A stretch of 64,000 nt of DNA from Zelonia costaricensis (GCA_030849075.1 JASAOO010003521.1:1-64000), one strand, 5' to 3'; shown: positions 30,101 through 37,952, counted from the first letter of the stretch. Notes: generated by a model from the sequence alone, not told the origin. Program-made: numbers and translations.

Positions 30101-31150
30101 CATTCCTTGCTGCGCTGCCGGTTGCGTGGGTGTGGCGTGTGAGTGGGACGTGGGCACGGCGATCACGGCCGCCGCCGCCGGCGACGACGAGGGCGGGGCC
30201 TTCATGAGGAGCTTCGTTGGCACGGACTTGTCGGGTGGGGGCACGGGGTGCAGCGCCTTGAACCCCAGCGGCGGGGGGTGCTGGGCCGCACCCGGCATGA
30301 CCTTCACCACCGCCGCCCCCGCGGGAACTCGCGGTGGCGGTGAGGGCGATACGGGCGGAGACTTTGCCGTCTCGGTGCCGCCGCCATCCTCCTCCTCGAA
30401 GTGGACGCTGCCGTCGTCGGAGGTCGCCGTCGTGGCGGTGGGCGGTGCGGCGCGGGCCCGGTCAGGGGGCGGCGCGGGGGCGGGGGCGCGGCCGTGTGGC
30501 CCCTCCAGACGCACGCGCGCCCCGCTCATCTCGTTGTGGTCCCCGTCGCTGCTGGTGCTCTGCGCGTCCTCGGAGTCGAGCCGCGAGACGGCCCGCATGA
30601 AGGCCAGGCTGGCATCGTTTGGGGAGTAGGAGCGGGAGGCTGGCAGCTTGTACGGCGTCTCCGGCTGGCGAATGGGCTGGAACGGCACCACCGTCGTCAG
30701 GCCCGCACGCGCCGCCGCAGCCGCGGCAACGGCGGACGTGGTCGCCTGTGGTGGCGCGGCGGCGGCCGCCCCTACTGGCTTGCGTGGTGACGGTGGCAGC
30801 GCCGCGCGGAGCGGTGGCGGAGGCGCGTGCGAGGACGCGGGCCGGGTGGGCTTCGGCGCGAGAAGGTGGGCATGAGACCCAGCGCCGGCGGCCGCAGCGT
30901 TGGGGGACGCGACGTGCACGTTCGTGCGGCTCTGAAGGTTGGGGCTGGAGGGGAGCTCGGAGCGGCTGATGAAGCTGTTCTCGCCCGTGCCCCGACTTCC
31001 CCCAGCGCCACCGCCACCACCACCACCGCCTCGACCTGCACGACCGCCGACGCCCGCGCCGTCCGCCACGGCGGCGAGATCGCCGGAGGAGGCGACGGAG
31101 AAGTGGATCGAGGTGGTGGTAGTGGCTGTGTCGTCCGCATTGCCGTACAT
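21119..31150 (-). CDS. Hypothetical 3343-residue Ser/Ala/Pro/Thr-rich low-complexity protein
   Basis: A single open frame of 10 kb from the ATG at 31150 to TGA at 21119, with no family that I recognise. The N-terminal part has short less-biased islands (TVVPFQPIRQPETPYKLPAS near residue 160; NEDDPVYCTVSEMTMPNALS near 475). Around residues 1080-1450 it is strongly basic, with Arg/Gln/His runs (RRQWRRERERRRRRQQQRQQ) and probable charged helices (AARRRELRAKSRVPSAVDHF). A helix-like stretch, LTLEALQRKYELLLEEF, lies near residue 1650. Two acidic copies, LALEIEDVGDA and LSLEIEDDSDA, lie about 160 residues apart in the later part. Near the C-terminus are VDMLDRLTQLDALLLYKFPT and SLGTQLRRKYGIPQPRRAS. 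PolyA and polyQ runs are frequent. There is no signal peptide or membrane segment. A large scaffold or cytoskeletal protein is possible, but this is a guess. Confidence 0.85.
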   Translation of the reverse strand: MYGNADDTATTTTSIHFSVASSGDLAAVADGAGVGGRAGRGGGGGGGGAGGSRGTGENSFISRSELPSSPNLQSRTNVHVASPNAAAAGAGSHAHLLAPKPTRPASSHAPPPPLRAALPPSPRKPVGAAAAAPPQATTSAVAAAAAARAGLTTVVPFQPIRQPETPYKLPASRSYSPNDASLAFMRAVSRLDSEDAQSTSSDGDHNEMSGARVRLEGPHGRAPAPAPPPDRARAAPPTATTATSDDGSVHFEEEDGGGTETAKSPPVSPSPPPRVPAGAAVVKVMPGAAQHPPPLGFKALHPVPPPDKSVPTKLLMKAPPSSSPAAAAVIAVPTSHSHATPTQPAAQQGMALVLPTPRVGTSSSAAAAAAAAGDAGTSTSPSASQQQQRLPVPRRPSPTSSHNNSMAVTISAATATLGTMGVMGSGGAGASSAPHVASPAATTTATTVPLARLASQGHVRVLSTSQPNEDDPVYCTVSEMTMPNALSLRGGGISAGPSGLSIGQMQSGGGGGGGSAVPSSARLSVSPTVGNHRVMSYDLSFDECNPPSTRAATKTTGAPAAAAAAAAPVLRDGVLSGSPPTTPPVSPKLARGGGVAYRDEDGPGGGAGPGRQALPAGVARPSAVHRTADGRTTAGPGVGPTRPSAAFRPKRPFVFATPPASTSAPAAPAATAAATVHIPAASASDSLAPQRRGSHRDQHPVVGAARGTGASTAASEEEQHTQRPDTPTDAHTTSGVGVSRRPSAASMAGVKAVMCSHSAADVASKAATAHSAESATARRRSSRFEAGAAAAGGEENEVSTHSSRSLRSTRSSFASGLSRFSSMLKRGVSAVVRGGRSGVDVTRRRTKASTAAQDAGHEQQDGDGESTSALMPAGVVARDSHTARSLNTTAQLQLQRTLPGQDTVDVNVDIPDRSTSNASVVPAARSAAVAHGDAKGTLTAARSCSQPPKSTSTADGSIRFQTDVEAENDDDGEDGDDELQFVVEESDTPPPVVTAVVPVVAAASAKAAATPGTSSHNAGGTTGGNASISKTRRHRKSEKPTKGTSASSARGGDGGAAGQRADPLHGEGRSRHRRHRSSRHSHRRHKRREASVEEEKAEGEGSSRSTATSRGSSTDSSDTTSVASATTSQAERRRQWRRERERRRRRQQQRQQDPLSQGKARTGREVSGASSAKRPSASTPQRHASALSTPSKSSQLVTPRALFNASAPRHDDTAADTESARQRREYRRALCATGGVSSAHSRLLLRRRQRQRRLYRANAWLAEHDEHHSHDAEDSYDDSYSEGDGDDAAQRRDGKRVGTRRGRSAAATSPPQPSLVAVLAARRRELRAKSRVPSAVDHFAASWHTRQVMRRRLEQAHHRAAQAALARQQQRATALKGLSEELAVHRAVAAAARRSASVPRLASQLPRAASAAASRASGAQHAAAVAHPSASPRRGSESRLDQYEAALTQELRALDAVVEQRRRRELWTAAGPAGAAAAAQVPAVSRDASRAPAAQPPTSSTAAGPLPSRRRSATHDAATPPRDHEHAVDRGDSSPAPRTPRTWRSTAGRAAAAAVADDRGGERGRGRGADKRAPTRLRAGVAAAAALVKVSGARPRAAARKATPHASVGRAAAPTASGSMTTTTHEPTAGDTDGHTDAATQRSPPPDRRAAVAPHLTLEALQRKYELLLEEFVLDAVAGPSTIAVEDRDASDGHTKGVSGTWAVSPGSISGGSSSILRAAPAADAVAQGTARCAAALRAEYYRTSATPAAAALPHVTALSPSAAAAVMASYVQALRPSCVGCRPQELEEYMTLSLLSMLHGPVQHRISGGVAVPAPRCDQQARPSGSLGTLVQRHIREELYAPPPPRLRNGRQPNVQAHVAAEKDSGSGSASASTAAAEARTTNGGDGTPTGVRPRSPPSPQPRADAPPQPFTPSPTRVCAMLQARVVKEERRARHACALAEAAAAQALYRLYLVETVLALRAAAAAAAASAQHTADAAPRQRPVSEDRQHQPLQLHSAEPDAVDGGDAHAHHKPATPAMPRTSSFEAAAAAAFSSRVREASSSASAPPFAPVGRHARHGSVGALSLSSGAWLVPASSVPSKQERRGVESHGGGSSGASAFTGDVAASSQPGSDLDWTSLQHSALASAVSYDAVCANTTSASVSAAAGVETAAGSPVRRRPTPPHLPLPVALPDEEPLLLPTAKPAAAAAATMEDGSVTAMGSPLLLASAETTPSPSQAPDSFFNATRSRTSGSPGDGGGRAVATGMDDEDDIDAAMLLRHTLSAVASPVEGQAAKAQAEAALAAMVRSVDLPPSARDSKDSLAASSDVVFVLENPSQVLAPCGVAAVAAAGFAPPPATSASNTSLALEIEDVGDAGVGAGRSDGKSEADHAERPVEVETGAEAAAAAASTDVEAMHTARSSSSTSAPPAPVDLSTPEAPEEWRKTGAVAAASSSTELDAHTHAPQAPPSLTTPQHAQGLVDSARSTVPSSPIPQAVPTATQQAQQQQPAADQQLAGTAGAQGSASTLSLEIEDDSDAAAGLANGGDAGRAEADAGGVAHEDSVAEVAGAGAAASDATAAAAATNNGASLPGDGDASTSAQAVAGSSSLPVLPAAVRVDTSAFTSAKRGANAAPGGPLEFASTSSSTSSDHAEIASPMKKISVSTTTTEATTAAPPPRPLAATGDTPNHLEPSSTTTAAGDEGTRPLSIDRGEHLVDSGSQESRSSSSGGGVVEGARDEDERGARADGQHQHQHQQPSEVEMQNAATPRRPAPPLPTSPSSSSSSSGSLESLIVHVTAAAAAPVDVEEVPEDARVGPGDAPVDSSLDAAESGVAAAVAQAHATNARDEDAGATATPPTAAVSEEVADALAVTPAGSADEAKAQAGVRTAPPLSSPPSAVADAVARGAAADTRRVRFSLPPVAAEDGAGGNDKYVSDSVGRATAESAVHDDAVRSSEPPVTDSHAPPAPVRPHEGGDCAARADDEEKAEHPGRRISTEDVAVDMLDRLTQLDALLLYKFPTYFTTGTDEDGLPGAVMRRDEWAAAASASNAQAQRWRQPSPPSSAGVATPVEAPRWTAEKRGGPPSSASPPPGRAPHVHDPCDDDDDGQGDGHAERTPPAPSTTAATPAAAAASRVNARWSVPIRNELTPPKLPAESLGTQLRRKYGIPQPRRASLLATPGPAAAMTVGGVRPPTRGSLADTSSLTAAVPVRAGVLSSTAGGHPAASRQTRTQAPLTADGSLYAAPQASRQHHGRTPPLQPAVGGALPHANSIPAVWTAQGDRGDDGGGGGAGGGVHLGRPCTLDVSAILAVPTPSVSSVATVPRSTSDSGSSPLDEPPRAQAGDVTREGIDVPPLEQHTSAWF

Positions 31151-31178
31151 GCCGGACGTGAGGACGAGGACGACGGTG

Positions 31179-31236
31179 CTGCACAGCTAGAACACAAGAT
31201 GGAGTAGATCGGTAGGTGGAAGGAGGGGGGTGGGTG
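31179..31236 (-). promoter_or_regulatory. Candidate spliced-leader acceptor for the 3343-residue gene
   Basis: The complement of 31211-31236 is a C/T-rich tract. It is followed on the minus strand by TTCTAG (AG at 31188-31187) and then CTGTGCAG (AG at 31180-31179), giving a 5' UTR of about 28-36 bases before the ATG at 31150. Confidence 0.5.
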
Positions 31237-32392
31237 GAGGTACAAGGTGATCCGCGGTACAAGGGCTGGCCGACTGCCCCTTTTCGCCCTTCTGCCCGTG
31301 CAGGAGCTCGCGACTGGCGCTGGCCTGCCTGCGGCCGCGAGTGACACGGAGGGGGAGGCAGAGAGACGACGTCGAGGAGGGACGAGCGCGGGAGCGACAC
31401 GCCGCGGAGGTGTCGTGCGCTACGCAGCGGTGGAAGGGGGCGGCGGGGGGTGGTACGAGGGTGGTCGACGCGGGGTCCCCACCTACCGGCGGCCAGCAAC
31501 GTGAAGATCTAGGGATTTGGAGGGATGGGAGTGGGGGGGGGGGAGAGGACCTCGAAGGAGTCCGTGGTGCGTACCTGCGTGCGTGAGCGGTGCAGGAGAA
31601 GGCGGGTGGTGGTGACGGTCTAACACAGCACCCCCCGTCCCCCGCACTCGAGGCCCACGAGGACAGAGGGGGGAAGCCGCCACTGACGGCGGAAGGGGGG
31701 GGGGAAGGAAGAGGTGGAAGACGGTGCTTGCTTGTAAAACGTCTGTGTGTGTGCGTCTAAGGTGTGTACAAGGTGTGAGTCGAGATGAAGCCCCTCCCCG
31801 ATGCTTGACCGAGACGAGCTCAGCCCCGCGGAGGAACAGCAGAGGGGATGGAGAGAGAGGTGGAGGAGGAGGTGGCTGGTGGCTGGTGGCAGAGGGGCTG
31901 GCGAGCGGCGCACACGACAACAAGCCAGTTTTGGGTGGGGCGGGGGGCGGGGCATGTCTTGGCGAAGGTGCTTCTTCGCGTGTTTTACGTGGTTGACTCG
32001 GGCCTTGCAGCCAGACGCACACGTACACACATACACATCCACACACACACACACAAGCGCGAAAGATGGGGGTAGGAAGGGGGGGGGGGCTGCGTGGAGG
32101 GGATGCGCAAGCTTGATAGACACCTTCTCTGCAGACATCCGTCCACGATAACTGACGACAACAGAACATGTACCCTCCTCGTGACACACACAGACGCAGA
32201 CACACACACACACACAGAAGTACGGCGTCAACTCTCACACAAACAACCATGCACCCCTCCCCAACCGTAAAGCCGAGTCGCCACGCCATGCAACTGCAAC
32301 CGCTCAGAGCCCCCGCCCCCTCCTCTCTCCCTCCCTCCCTAACTCCCCCTCCACACGCACACACACACACATCTGCAGACTCGCGGCGCCAG
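31237..32392. other. Spacer and nitroreductase 3' UTR
   Basis: No gene seen. It contains G runs near 31534-31545, 31695-31706 and 32081-32089, CA repeats at 32040-32055 and 32198-32216, and a plus-strand pyrimidine block at 32308-32350. The last reads as a purine block in the transcript just past the nitroreductase stop. Open frames here are made of His-Thr and Cys-Val runs from the repeats. Confidence 0.7.
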
Positions 32393-33439
32393 CTAGAACT
32401 TGTTCCAGCGCACCATGTGCGACATGGCGAAGCGAGAGCTACGAATCTTGCGCCGCTCCAGCTCCGCCGGCGTGGCATAGCCCACGCTGACGAGGACGGC
32501 CACCGTGTACCGCTCGCCCGGGACGCCGAGCACCCGCTTCACGGCGTCGTCGTCGACGCCCTCCATCACGCACGTGTCCCAGCCCGCCGCGGCGCAGAGC
32601 TGCACGAACGTCGTCGCCGGAATCATCGTCTGCTTCCACGCGTAGCCGGCGCGGCTCACCGGCACGGACACGAGCGGGGTACCGGCGGTTCGGCTGTACC
32701 ACGCACTCAGGACCGACTTCGCGGCGGCCATGGACTGCGCCGGGCCGCCGTGCATGAAGTAGTAGATGTTGCGCAGGTACGCAGGGCCGTAGTGGGGGCC
32801 GTAGTAGCCCGTCTCCAGCCCCATCTCCAGCGCCTGCGGCGCGTTGCGCTCCGCCTCGAGGTCGCCAATGAACGCCACCGTCACCGGCGCCTGCAGCACC
32901 TGCGGCTGCCCGAGCGAGGCCTTGTACAGCTCCGCACGCACCGCCGGGTCCGTGACCACCACGGCGCACCAGCCCTGAAGGTTGAAGCCCGTCGGGGCCC
33001 GCAGCGTCGCGCCGAGGACGCGCTTGAGCGTGTCGGCGTCGACGGGCTTCGCCGGATCGAAGTTGCGGCAGGTCCAGCGACCGCGCGTGACGGCCTCAAC
33101 GACGTCAAGCGCGTGAGCGGATGCGAGAGTCGAGGCGTTGGTGGCCCCTAGATTTGCCGGACTGCTGCCGCCTGCACGCTCGGTGGACGCGCTTGCACCA
33201 CCACCCGCCGCCGCATTCGCGCGGTTCCACGCAATCAGACGGCGCACAGTCGAGAAGAAGCCGGTGGGGCTCGATGTGGTCGACTGTGCTGCCGATGATG
33301 CTGATTTCGATGCGGGCGGCGGCGCCACACCGGATGGCGTTGATGTCGCCGCACTGCTCATCCCAATGGTAGCGCCGGTGGCGGCGAGCCGTGCCGCACT
33401 CGTCGCGAGCCGGCGCCCACAACGAGTCTGCCGCAGCAT
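32393..33439 (-). CDS. NTR: Mitochondrial type I (FMN, NADH-dependent) nitroreductase, 348 residues
   Basis: The C-terminal 230 residues form a nitroreductase-family domain: RGRWTCRNFDP at residues 119-129 (the FMN-contacting Arg region), LRAPTGFNLQGW at 146-157, then AGWDTCVMEGVD and YTVAVLVSVGYA, ending in WNKF. The N-terminus MLRQTRCGRRLATSAARLAA is a good mitochondrial targeting sequence, rich in Arg, Ala and Ser and without acids. It is followed by a low-complexity linker. The trypanosome and Leishmania enzyme reduces nitroheterocyclic drugs such as nifurtimox and benznidazole to toxic products, and its loss gives resistance; this is known for the family, not shown here. The first ATG is at 33439; the open frame extends seven codons further but only to TTG. 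From memory the Leishmania donovani orthologue is on chromosome 5, which hints at synteny. Confidence 0.93.
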   Translation of the reverse strand: MLRQTRCGRRLATSAARLAATGATIGMSSAATSTPSGVAPPPASKSASSAAQSTTSSPTGFFSTVRRLIAWNRANAAAGGGASASTERAGGSSPANLGATNASTLASAHALDVVEAVTRGRWTCRNFDPAKPVDADTLKRVLGATLRAPTGFNLQGWCAVVVTDPAVRAELYKASLGQPQVLQAPVTVAFIGDLEAERNAPQALEMGLETGYYGPHYGPAYLRNIYYFMHGGPAQSMAAAKSVLSAWYSRTAGTPLVSVPVSRAGYAWKQTMIPATTFVQLCAAAGWDTCVMEGVDDDAVKRVLGVPGERYTVAVLVSVGYATPAELERRKIRSSRFAMSHMVRWNKF

Positions 33440-34717
33440 CCTATGAACTTCAAGCAGCAACTATCCCGAGCAGGCGTCAAATGTGGTTGTGAATGTGTGT
33501 CGCTGCTTTAGGGGAGAGTGGGTGATGACGGTGTTGATTGTGCACAGGTACGCGCGAGAGAGAGACCTCAACCACAGCACGACGGCCGCTGCCTTTCACA
33601 GATCTTCGCGTCTGTGTGTGTGTGTGGCTGTGCTTGTGACCACAGCCGTCCTCGTTGCGCGTCAGGAAGAGGGAGTGGTAGGGTATGCCAAGGGGCGGTC
33701 GTTGCGGAAGGGGGGGGGGCTGTGCTCATGATGGTGGTGGTGGTCGCCTCCTGAGTTGGGAGGGGGGGGGAGGGTGGAGGGTGCGTGCATGCGCCGTGCT
33801 ACACCAGCCGCACAAGCTGGCGCGCAAGTGATGGAGCCTTTCCACCACACACACACGCGCACACGCGCGCACACTCCCGACGCCCGAGTCGAAGGCTTCA
33901 ACAACATCAACAAGGAAAGAAGGAACGAAGGCGCGCACAGACGCGCGCGGGGGGAGGGGGGGGGGAGGGGAGGAAGCCCAACACCGCCTGCTTTGTGGTG
34001 GTCCACATCGACGCCCACGCAGACACGCACCGGGTGCGCATCTGTTGTGCCAGCCTGCGTCTGTGTGTGTCTCCCTCCCTCCCTCTCTCTGTGGGTGCTT
34101 GTGGGCGTGTGGTATCGGACATCGGCGCCAGCTCAGACACGACGGGGCCAGGCAAGACTGGCGTGGAGGCAAACAGAACGCAGAGGAACACTCTACAGTA
34201 CATGAGGTGCGAAGATCACAGGAGAGAAAAGAGCGAGTGCAAGTGGGGGGGGAGGGGAGGTGGGGAGGGGGGAGGTCTGCGTAGGAAGAGGAGGCAACGC
34301 GGACAGGCAGGGGTACAAAAAGAACGATCAGTTTCCATCAACACACACACATACATGCACGCAAACACATACACACACACACATACATGCACAGAAAATT
34401 GCCAGCGAAGCGGGATAGCAGGAATAGCCCCTATGCAACTTGGGGAAAGGAGGCTCTTGACAGCACCCGCGCACGCCACGGACAACGAACCGAGAAGCTA
34501 GGGGATGTCGATTGCGTGACCCTGCCATTGGGGGGAGGCGAAGGGGTCAGAGGGGAGGGAGAGAAGAAATTGCGGCTACATCGTCGCGTGGAGGAGCTGT
34601 GCTTGAGGTGTGTCTGTGTGGCGGCGCGAAACGCGGGATACCTCCCCTACCATCAACACACACACACATACACACACATACACACACAAACAAGCGCGTA
34701 CGCAGAAACCCCCTTGT
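33440..34717. other. Spacer between the LRR gene and nitroreductase
   Basis: No gene seen. On the minus strand a C/T tract (complement of 33511-33521) is followed by CCCCTAAAG and CAG near 33507-33503, a possible spliced-leader acceptor about 64 bases before the nitroreductase ATG. Other content includes G runs at 33708-33718, 33760-33770 and 33948-33970, GT/CA repeats near 33619-33631 and 34340-34385, and a plus-strand pyrimidine run at 34070-34092. The right part is the 3' UTR of the LRR gene. Confidence 0.65.
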
Positions 34718-37700
34718 TCAGAACTCGGCTAGCGTCATGCCGTCTGCGGCACTCACGTGCGGCGCGGAGAAGTGGGCGACCGGGTTGTAGTTCACCGACA
34801 CCGACACGCCGCTGCTGGTGGTGTGCACGGTGCGCACCTTCATGGGCAGCGCGGCGGCCGAGGCCGCGGCGCCGCTGCCGCCTGTCGCAGCGTTCTCACC
34901 GTCGTCGTCCGATGCGGTCCAGTCGAGGAAGTGCGCCCGCGTGCGGTCGGAGTGCGGCGGCGGCGACGGTTGGCGTCGCGACCTCGCCGTCGCCGCGCGC
35001 GCTTCCTTCGAGCCAGGCTCGGAACCGGGGCTGGTCGTGGGCCGCGACGCCATCGCGTGCAAGGTCGCGCGCATGCGGCCGCGATACCCTTGCGCGACCT
35101 CGGCGGCCGCCACCGAGCGGGAGAGGCAGCCGTGGCCGGTGCCCTCGCAGCCGCGGTAGACCTTATCCGGACCCTCCGTATGCCCTCCCGGCGCCGCCGC
35201 CGCAGCACCCGCCGCCGAGTCCACCGGTGCGGCTCCAGCAGCAGCGGCGGCGGAGAAGTGGTCCGCCGAGCCCGCTGTTGTCGCGAAGCCAAGGGCCTTG
35301 CGTGTTTTGGCCCCCGGTGCCTGCTTGCCGCGCAGGGCCGGCAGGTTGTGCCGCGCGGGCGACCCCACCGGAGATGACGCCCGGCCGCCGCGGACGGCGC
35401 CTCCGCCAGCCGCCGACTTGCCGCGTCGCTGCTCCTGCTTCTGCTGCTGTTGCTGCTGCTGCTGCTGCTGCGCCGCCGCCGCCGTGCCCTCATGCACGCA
35501 GTGGTAGTGCAGGGTGCCGGCGAACATGCCGGTCATGGACGAGGTCTGCCGTGGGGTGCACCAGCACGCCCGCAGTCGGTGGTCTGGCACGTCCTCAAGA
35601 TTGATGTTCCGAAACAGCATCCCCCCGCCGGGCGGCACCGGCGCGACGAGCACCTTGGTCAGCCCGTTCGAGCGTAGCACGAACGCGTCCGGCTCGTAGA
35701 AGGGTGCGACCGGGCCGGTGCCGCCGTGCTCGCGGTTGCGACGGGTCACCTCCGCGCTGGGCGGCGCGAGGGTGTCCCGGCCGTGTGGGTGCTGGCGATC
35801 GCGGAACGCCACCGCGTCTGCCATTACGCCGGCGATGCGAAGCGGCGCCTCGAAGCGCGCGTCCCGCATCTCCTGCGGGGTGCGGTCGTGCGACGGCTGG
35901 CGCTTGTAGTGGAAGCGGTGGTACGCGGCGGCCGACGAGGTGCGCGAGGCGCGGCTGCCGCGGCTGGACATGGATACAAGCCGGTCCCGCTGGAGGTGCA
36001 CCGGGGGTGAGGTGCGCGGACGGCGGTCACCGCGAGGCGGGTGTGGGCTCAAGCCGGTGAAGCTCGGCGTCAGCGTACTGACGGCAGCGGCATCCGCGGT
36101 GGCCGTCTCGTCCTGCGCGGACACGTCGATGACGGTGTGCAGATGCCCGTCTTGATGGGCGTCCTGCATCCCCTCTGCGTCGTCGTCGACGGTGTCTAGC
36201 TCGTCCGCCTCTGCCGCATCAGCCTCCACCACAGCCCCACTCGCCGCTGCCGCGGCGGCCGCAACACCAGCGGCAGTGGATTCGGCATAGGCGACGGAGG
36301 GGCTCGGAGCAGACATCACTGGCGACGGCGCAGCGCGACCGTCCTGTCCGACTTCCGACGTCTTCGTTGCCGTCGTGCCGTCGAGCTCCGGCGTGTCGCG
36401 TGCCTCGGCGGCGCCGCTCTCGGGTGTGGTGTGCGGCCGCGGTCGGGCCTGCAGCACATCCGCCAGCTCGCGTGTGACGAAAGGGGCGAGGAGGCGGGTG
36501 CCGTCCATGTCGACGCTGAGGAAGCGGCAGCGACTCTCGTAGCGGGCCGCCCGGGCGGGAGTCAGCCGGGTTGGCATTGTCGGCAGCTCCCGCTGCAGCG
36601 TGCGCAGCTGCTCGAGGTCGACGGGGTCCGCCTCCGTGAGAGGCACCACGGCGTCCTCGTCCGCTGGGATCAGCGTGTGACCAGAGCGGAAGACACCCTC
36701 GCGCGTGCACGCGTACTCGAGCCGTACCGTCGTCACCGGCGCCGCCGTCTCCAGCTCCACCGTCGTCAGCATCGTGTTGCCGAGCTCGGTGACCAGCTGC
36801 AGTGCCATCTGCGCGCTGCGCGTCGTGCATGCCGGGTTCCAGGCGAGCTGCAGCGTATGCAGGTTCGTGTTGCGCGGTGCGATCAGGCCAGCGAGCAGCA
36901 GACGCACATCACGGTCGTTAAGGCCGCAGTGGAAGAGGGCGAGCTGCTGCAGGGGCGGGTTCGTGGCGAGCCAGCGCCCGAGCTGCGCCGCGGGGGAGAG
37001 GAGCTCAGTGTGCGCGGACGGCTGCGACGTCGGGGTGGGCGCCGCTGCCCGCGCACCACCCGCGCTCTGAGCGCGCCGCGAGCTGGTGTTCCGTGCGGCC
37101 AAAGGGGACTTCGGGGACTGCACGTCGACCGACGTGAGGTCCCAGTCGAGTGCGCTGTCGGCGTCTGCGGTGTCGCTCACCTTTCCTGCCGCCGCGCTCG
37201 CGGTGGTGGTGGTGGTGGTGCCGAGTACGTTGCCGCTCAGCTTCAGCACCGCCAGCGCGGGCAGGTCCTGCAGGGCGTCGAGGAGCGGCGCGAAGATCGA
37301 CGGGGTCAGCAGGTTGAAGCCGAGGTCTAGAAGGCGTAGGCAGGTGTGCTGGCGCAGCACTGCCAAGAACGACGGCACCTGCACCGAGTTGGGCGCCATC
37401 AGCGCGGCGTCGCCGAGCCGGTAGCCGGCGAGGTGCAACTCGTTGAACGGCTCCAGCAGCAGCAGCGCCGCCGCCCGGTCCACCGAGGAGTCCGTCAGCG
37501 CCAGGGTGACGGGGGAAGCGGGTGCGAACTCGCCCGTCGTCTCCAGCGCACCCTCGCGGGGCTCTGCCTCCCTCATCAGGCCGTCGTCAGCACTTGCCTC
37601 GGCGTCATCGGCCGCGACGGTGGCGGTCTTGTCGTCGTCACCGTCGGCGGCGGGCGGAGGTGGGTTCACGACGGCGAGGACCTCCACGAGGCGCCGCAGC

Positions 37701-37915
37701 GCCTCGCGCAGCTCCGCGGCCTGATCCGCCGCGAGGCTCTGCGTGAGCGTCGTCACCGGCCCGGGCAGCGCGTCCTCAGAGAGCGGCGGCGGACGCGTGG
37801 GCAACCTGAGGGCCGCGACAGGACCAGAGGCAGTGCCCGAGCGCGTGGCGCCACCACCATCACCACCGCCGGTGGCGTTCGCGGTAGCGGTGCCGATGCT
37901 GTGTGCCTGCCCCAT
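34718..37915 (-). CDS. Leucine-rich-repeat protein with N-myristoylation-type N-terminus, 1065 residues
   Basis: The protein starts MGQAHSIG, with Gly2 and Ser6 as required by N-myristoyltransferase, so it may be membrane-anchored. Residues 150-390 carry RI-type leucine-rich repeats split by a disordered loop: FNELHLAGYRLGDAAL, LRLLDLGFNLLTPSIFAPLL, LAVLKLSGNVLG, then LQQLALFHCGLNDRDVRLLL and LHTLQLAWNP. Further on are a conserved-looking block (RYESRCRFLSVDMDGTRLLA), a second island around residues 740-840 (EAPLRIAGVMADAVAFRDRQ, MLFRNINLEDVPDHRLRACW), a polyQ run and a C-terminus ending DGMTLAEF. No catalytic domain is seen, so this is probably an adaptor. The ATG at 37915 lies 18 bases past a clear acceptor. 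The open frame continues upstream to a GTG near 38368, but with spacer-like composition. Confidence 0.88.
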   Translation of the reverse strand: MGQAHSIGTATANATGGGDGGGATRSGTASGPVAALRLPTRPPPLSEDALPGPVTTLTQSLAADQAAELREALRRLVEVLAVVNPPPPAADGDDDKTATVAADDAEASADDGLMREAEPREGALETTGEFAPASPVTLALTDSSVDRAAALLLLEPFNELHLAGYRLGDAALMAPNSVQVPSFLAVLRQHTCLRLLDLGFNLLTPSIFAPLLDALQDLPALAVLKLSGNVLGTTTTTTASAAAGKVSDTADADSALDWDLTSVDVQSPKSPLAARNTSSRRAQSAGGARAAAPTPTSQPSAHTELLSPAAQLGRWLATNPPLQQLALFHCGLNDRDVRLLLAGLIAPRNTNLHTLQLAWNPACTTRSAQMALQLVTELGNTMLTTVELETAAPVTTVRLEYACTREGVFRSGHTLIPADEDAVVPLTEADPVDLEQLRTLQRELPTMPTRLTPARAARYESRCRFLSVDMDGTRLLAPFVTRELADVLQARPRPHTTPESGAAEARDTPELDGTTATKTSEVGQDGRAAPSPVMSAPSPSVAYAESTAAGVAAAAAAASGAVVEADAAEADELDTVDDDAEGMQDAHQDGHLHTVIDVSAQDETATADAAAVSTLTPSFTGLSPHPPRGDRRPRTSPPVHLQRDRLVSMSSRGSRASRTSSAAAYHRFHYKRQPSHDRTPQEMRDARFEAPLRIAGVMADAVAFRDRQHPHGRDTLAPPSAEVTRRNREHGGTGPVAPFYEPDAFVLRSNGLTKVLVAPVPPGGGMLFRNINLEDVPDHRLRACWCTPRQTSSMTGMFAGTLHYHCVHEGTAAAAQQQQQQQQQQKQEQRRGKSAAGGGAVRGGRASSPVGSPARHNLPALRGKQAPGAKTRKALGFATTAGSADHFSAAAAAGAAPVDSAAGAAAAAPGGHTEGPDKVYRGCEGTGHGCLSRSVAAAEVAQGYRGRMRATLHAMASRPTTSPGSEPGSKEARAATARSRRQPSPPPHSDRTRAHFLDWTASDDDGENAATGGSGAAASAAALPMKVRTVHTTSSGVSVSVNYNPVAHFSAPHVSAADGMTLAEF
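35438..35471 (-). repeat. CAG/CAA repeat encoding polyglutamine in the LRR gene
   Basis: A run of CTG units on the plus strand, with a few interruptions, encodes about eleven glutamines broken by Lys and Glu. It is one of several polyQ runs in the window. Confidence 0.9.
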
Positions 37916-37933
37916 GACAATGAAGGGAGAGGT

Positions 37934-37952
37934 CTGCAAGTGGGGAGTCGTG
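37934..37952 (-). promoter_or_regulatory. Candidate spliced-leader acceptor for the LRR gene
   Basis: The minus strand reads ACTCCCCACTTGCAG, with the AG at 37935-37934, and the ATG follows 18 bases later after CCTCTCCCTTC. The close, well-formed site supports the start at 37915 over longer forms. Confidence 0.55.

Noticed and set aside
31620..32231. Minus-strand open frame of about 200 codons between the 3343-residue gene and nitroreductase
   Set aside because: It starts in Cys-Val runs of a GT repeat and continues in pyrimidine-rich spacer; there is no domain and it overlaps other equally poor frames.
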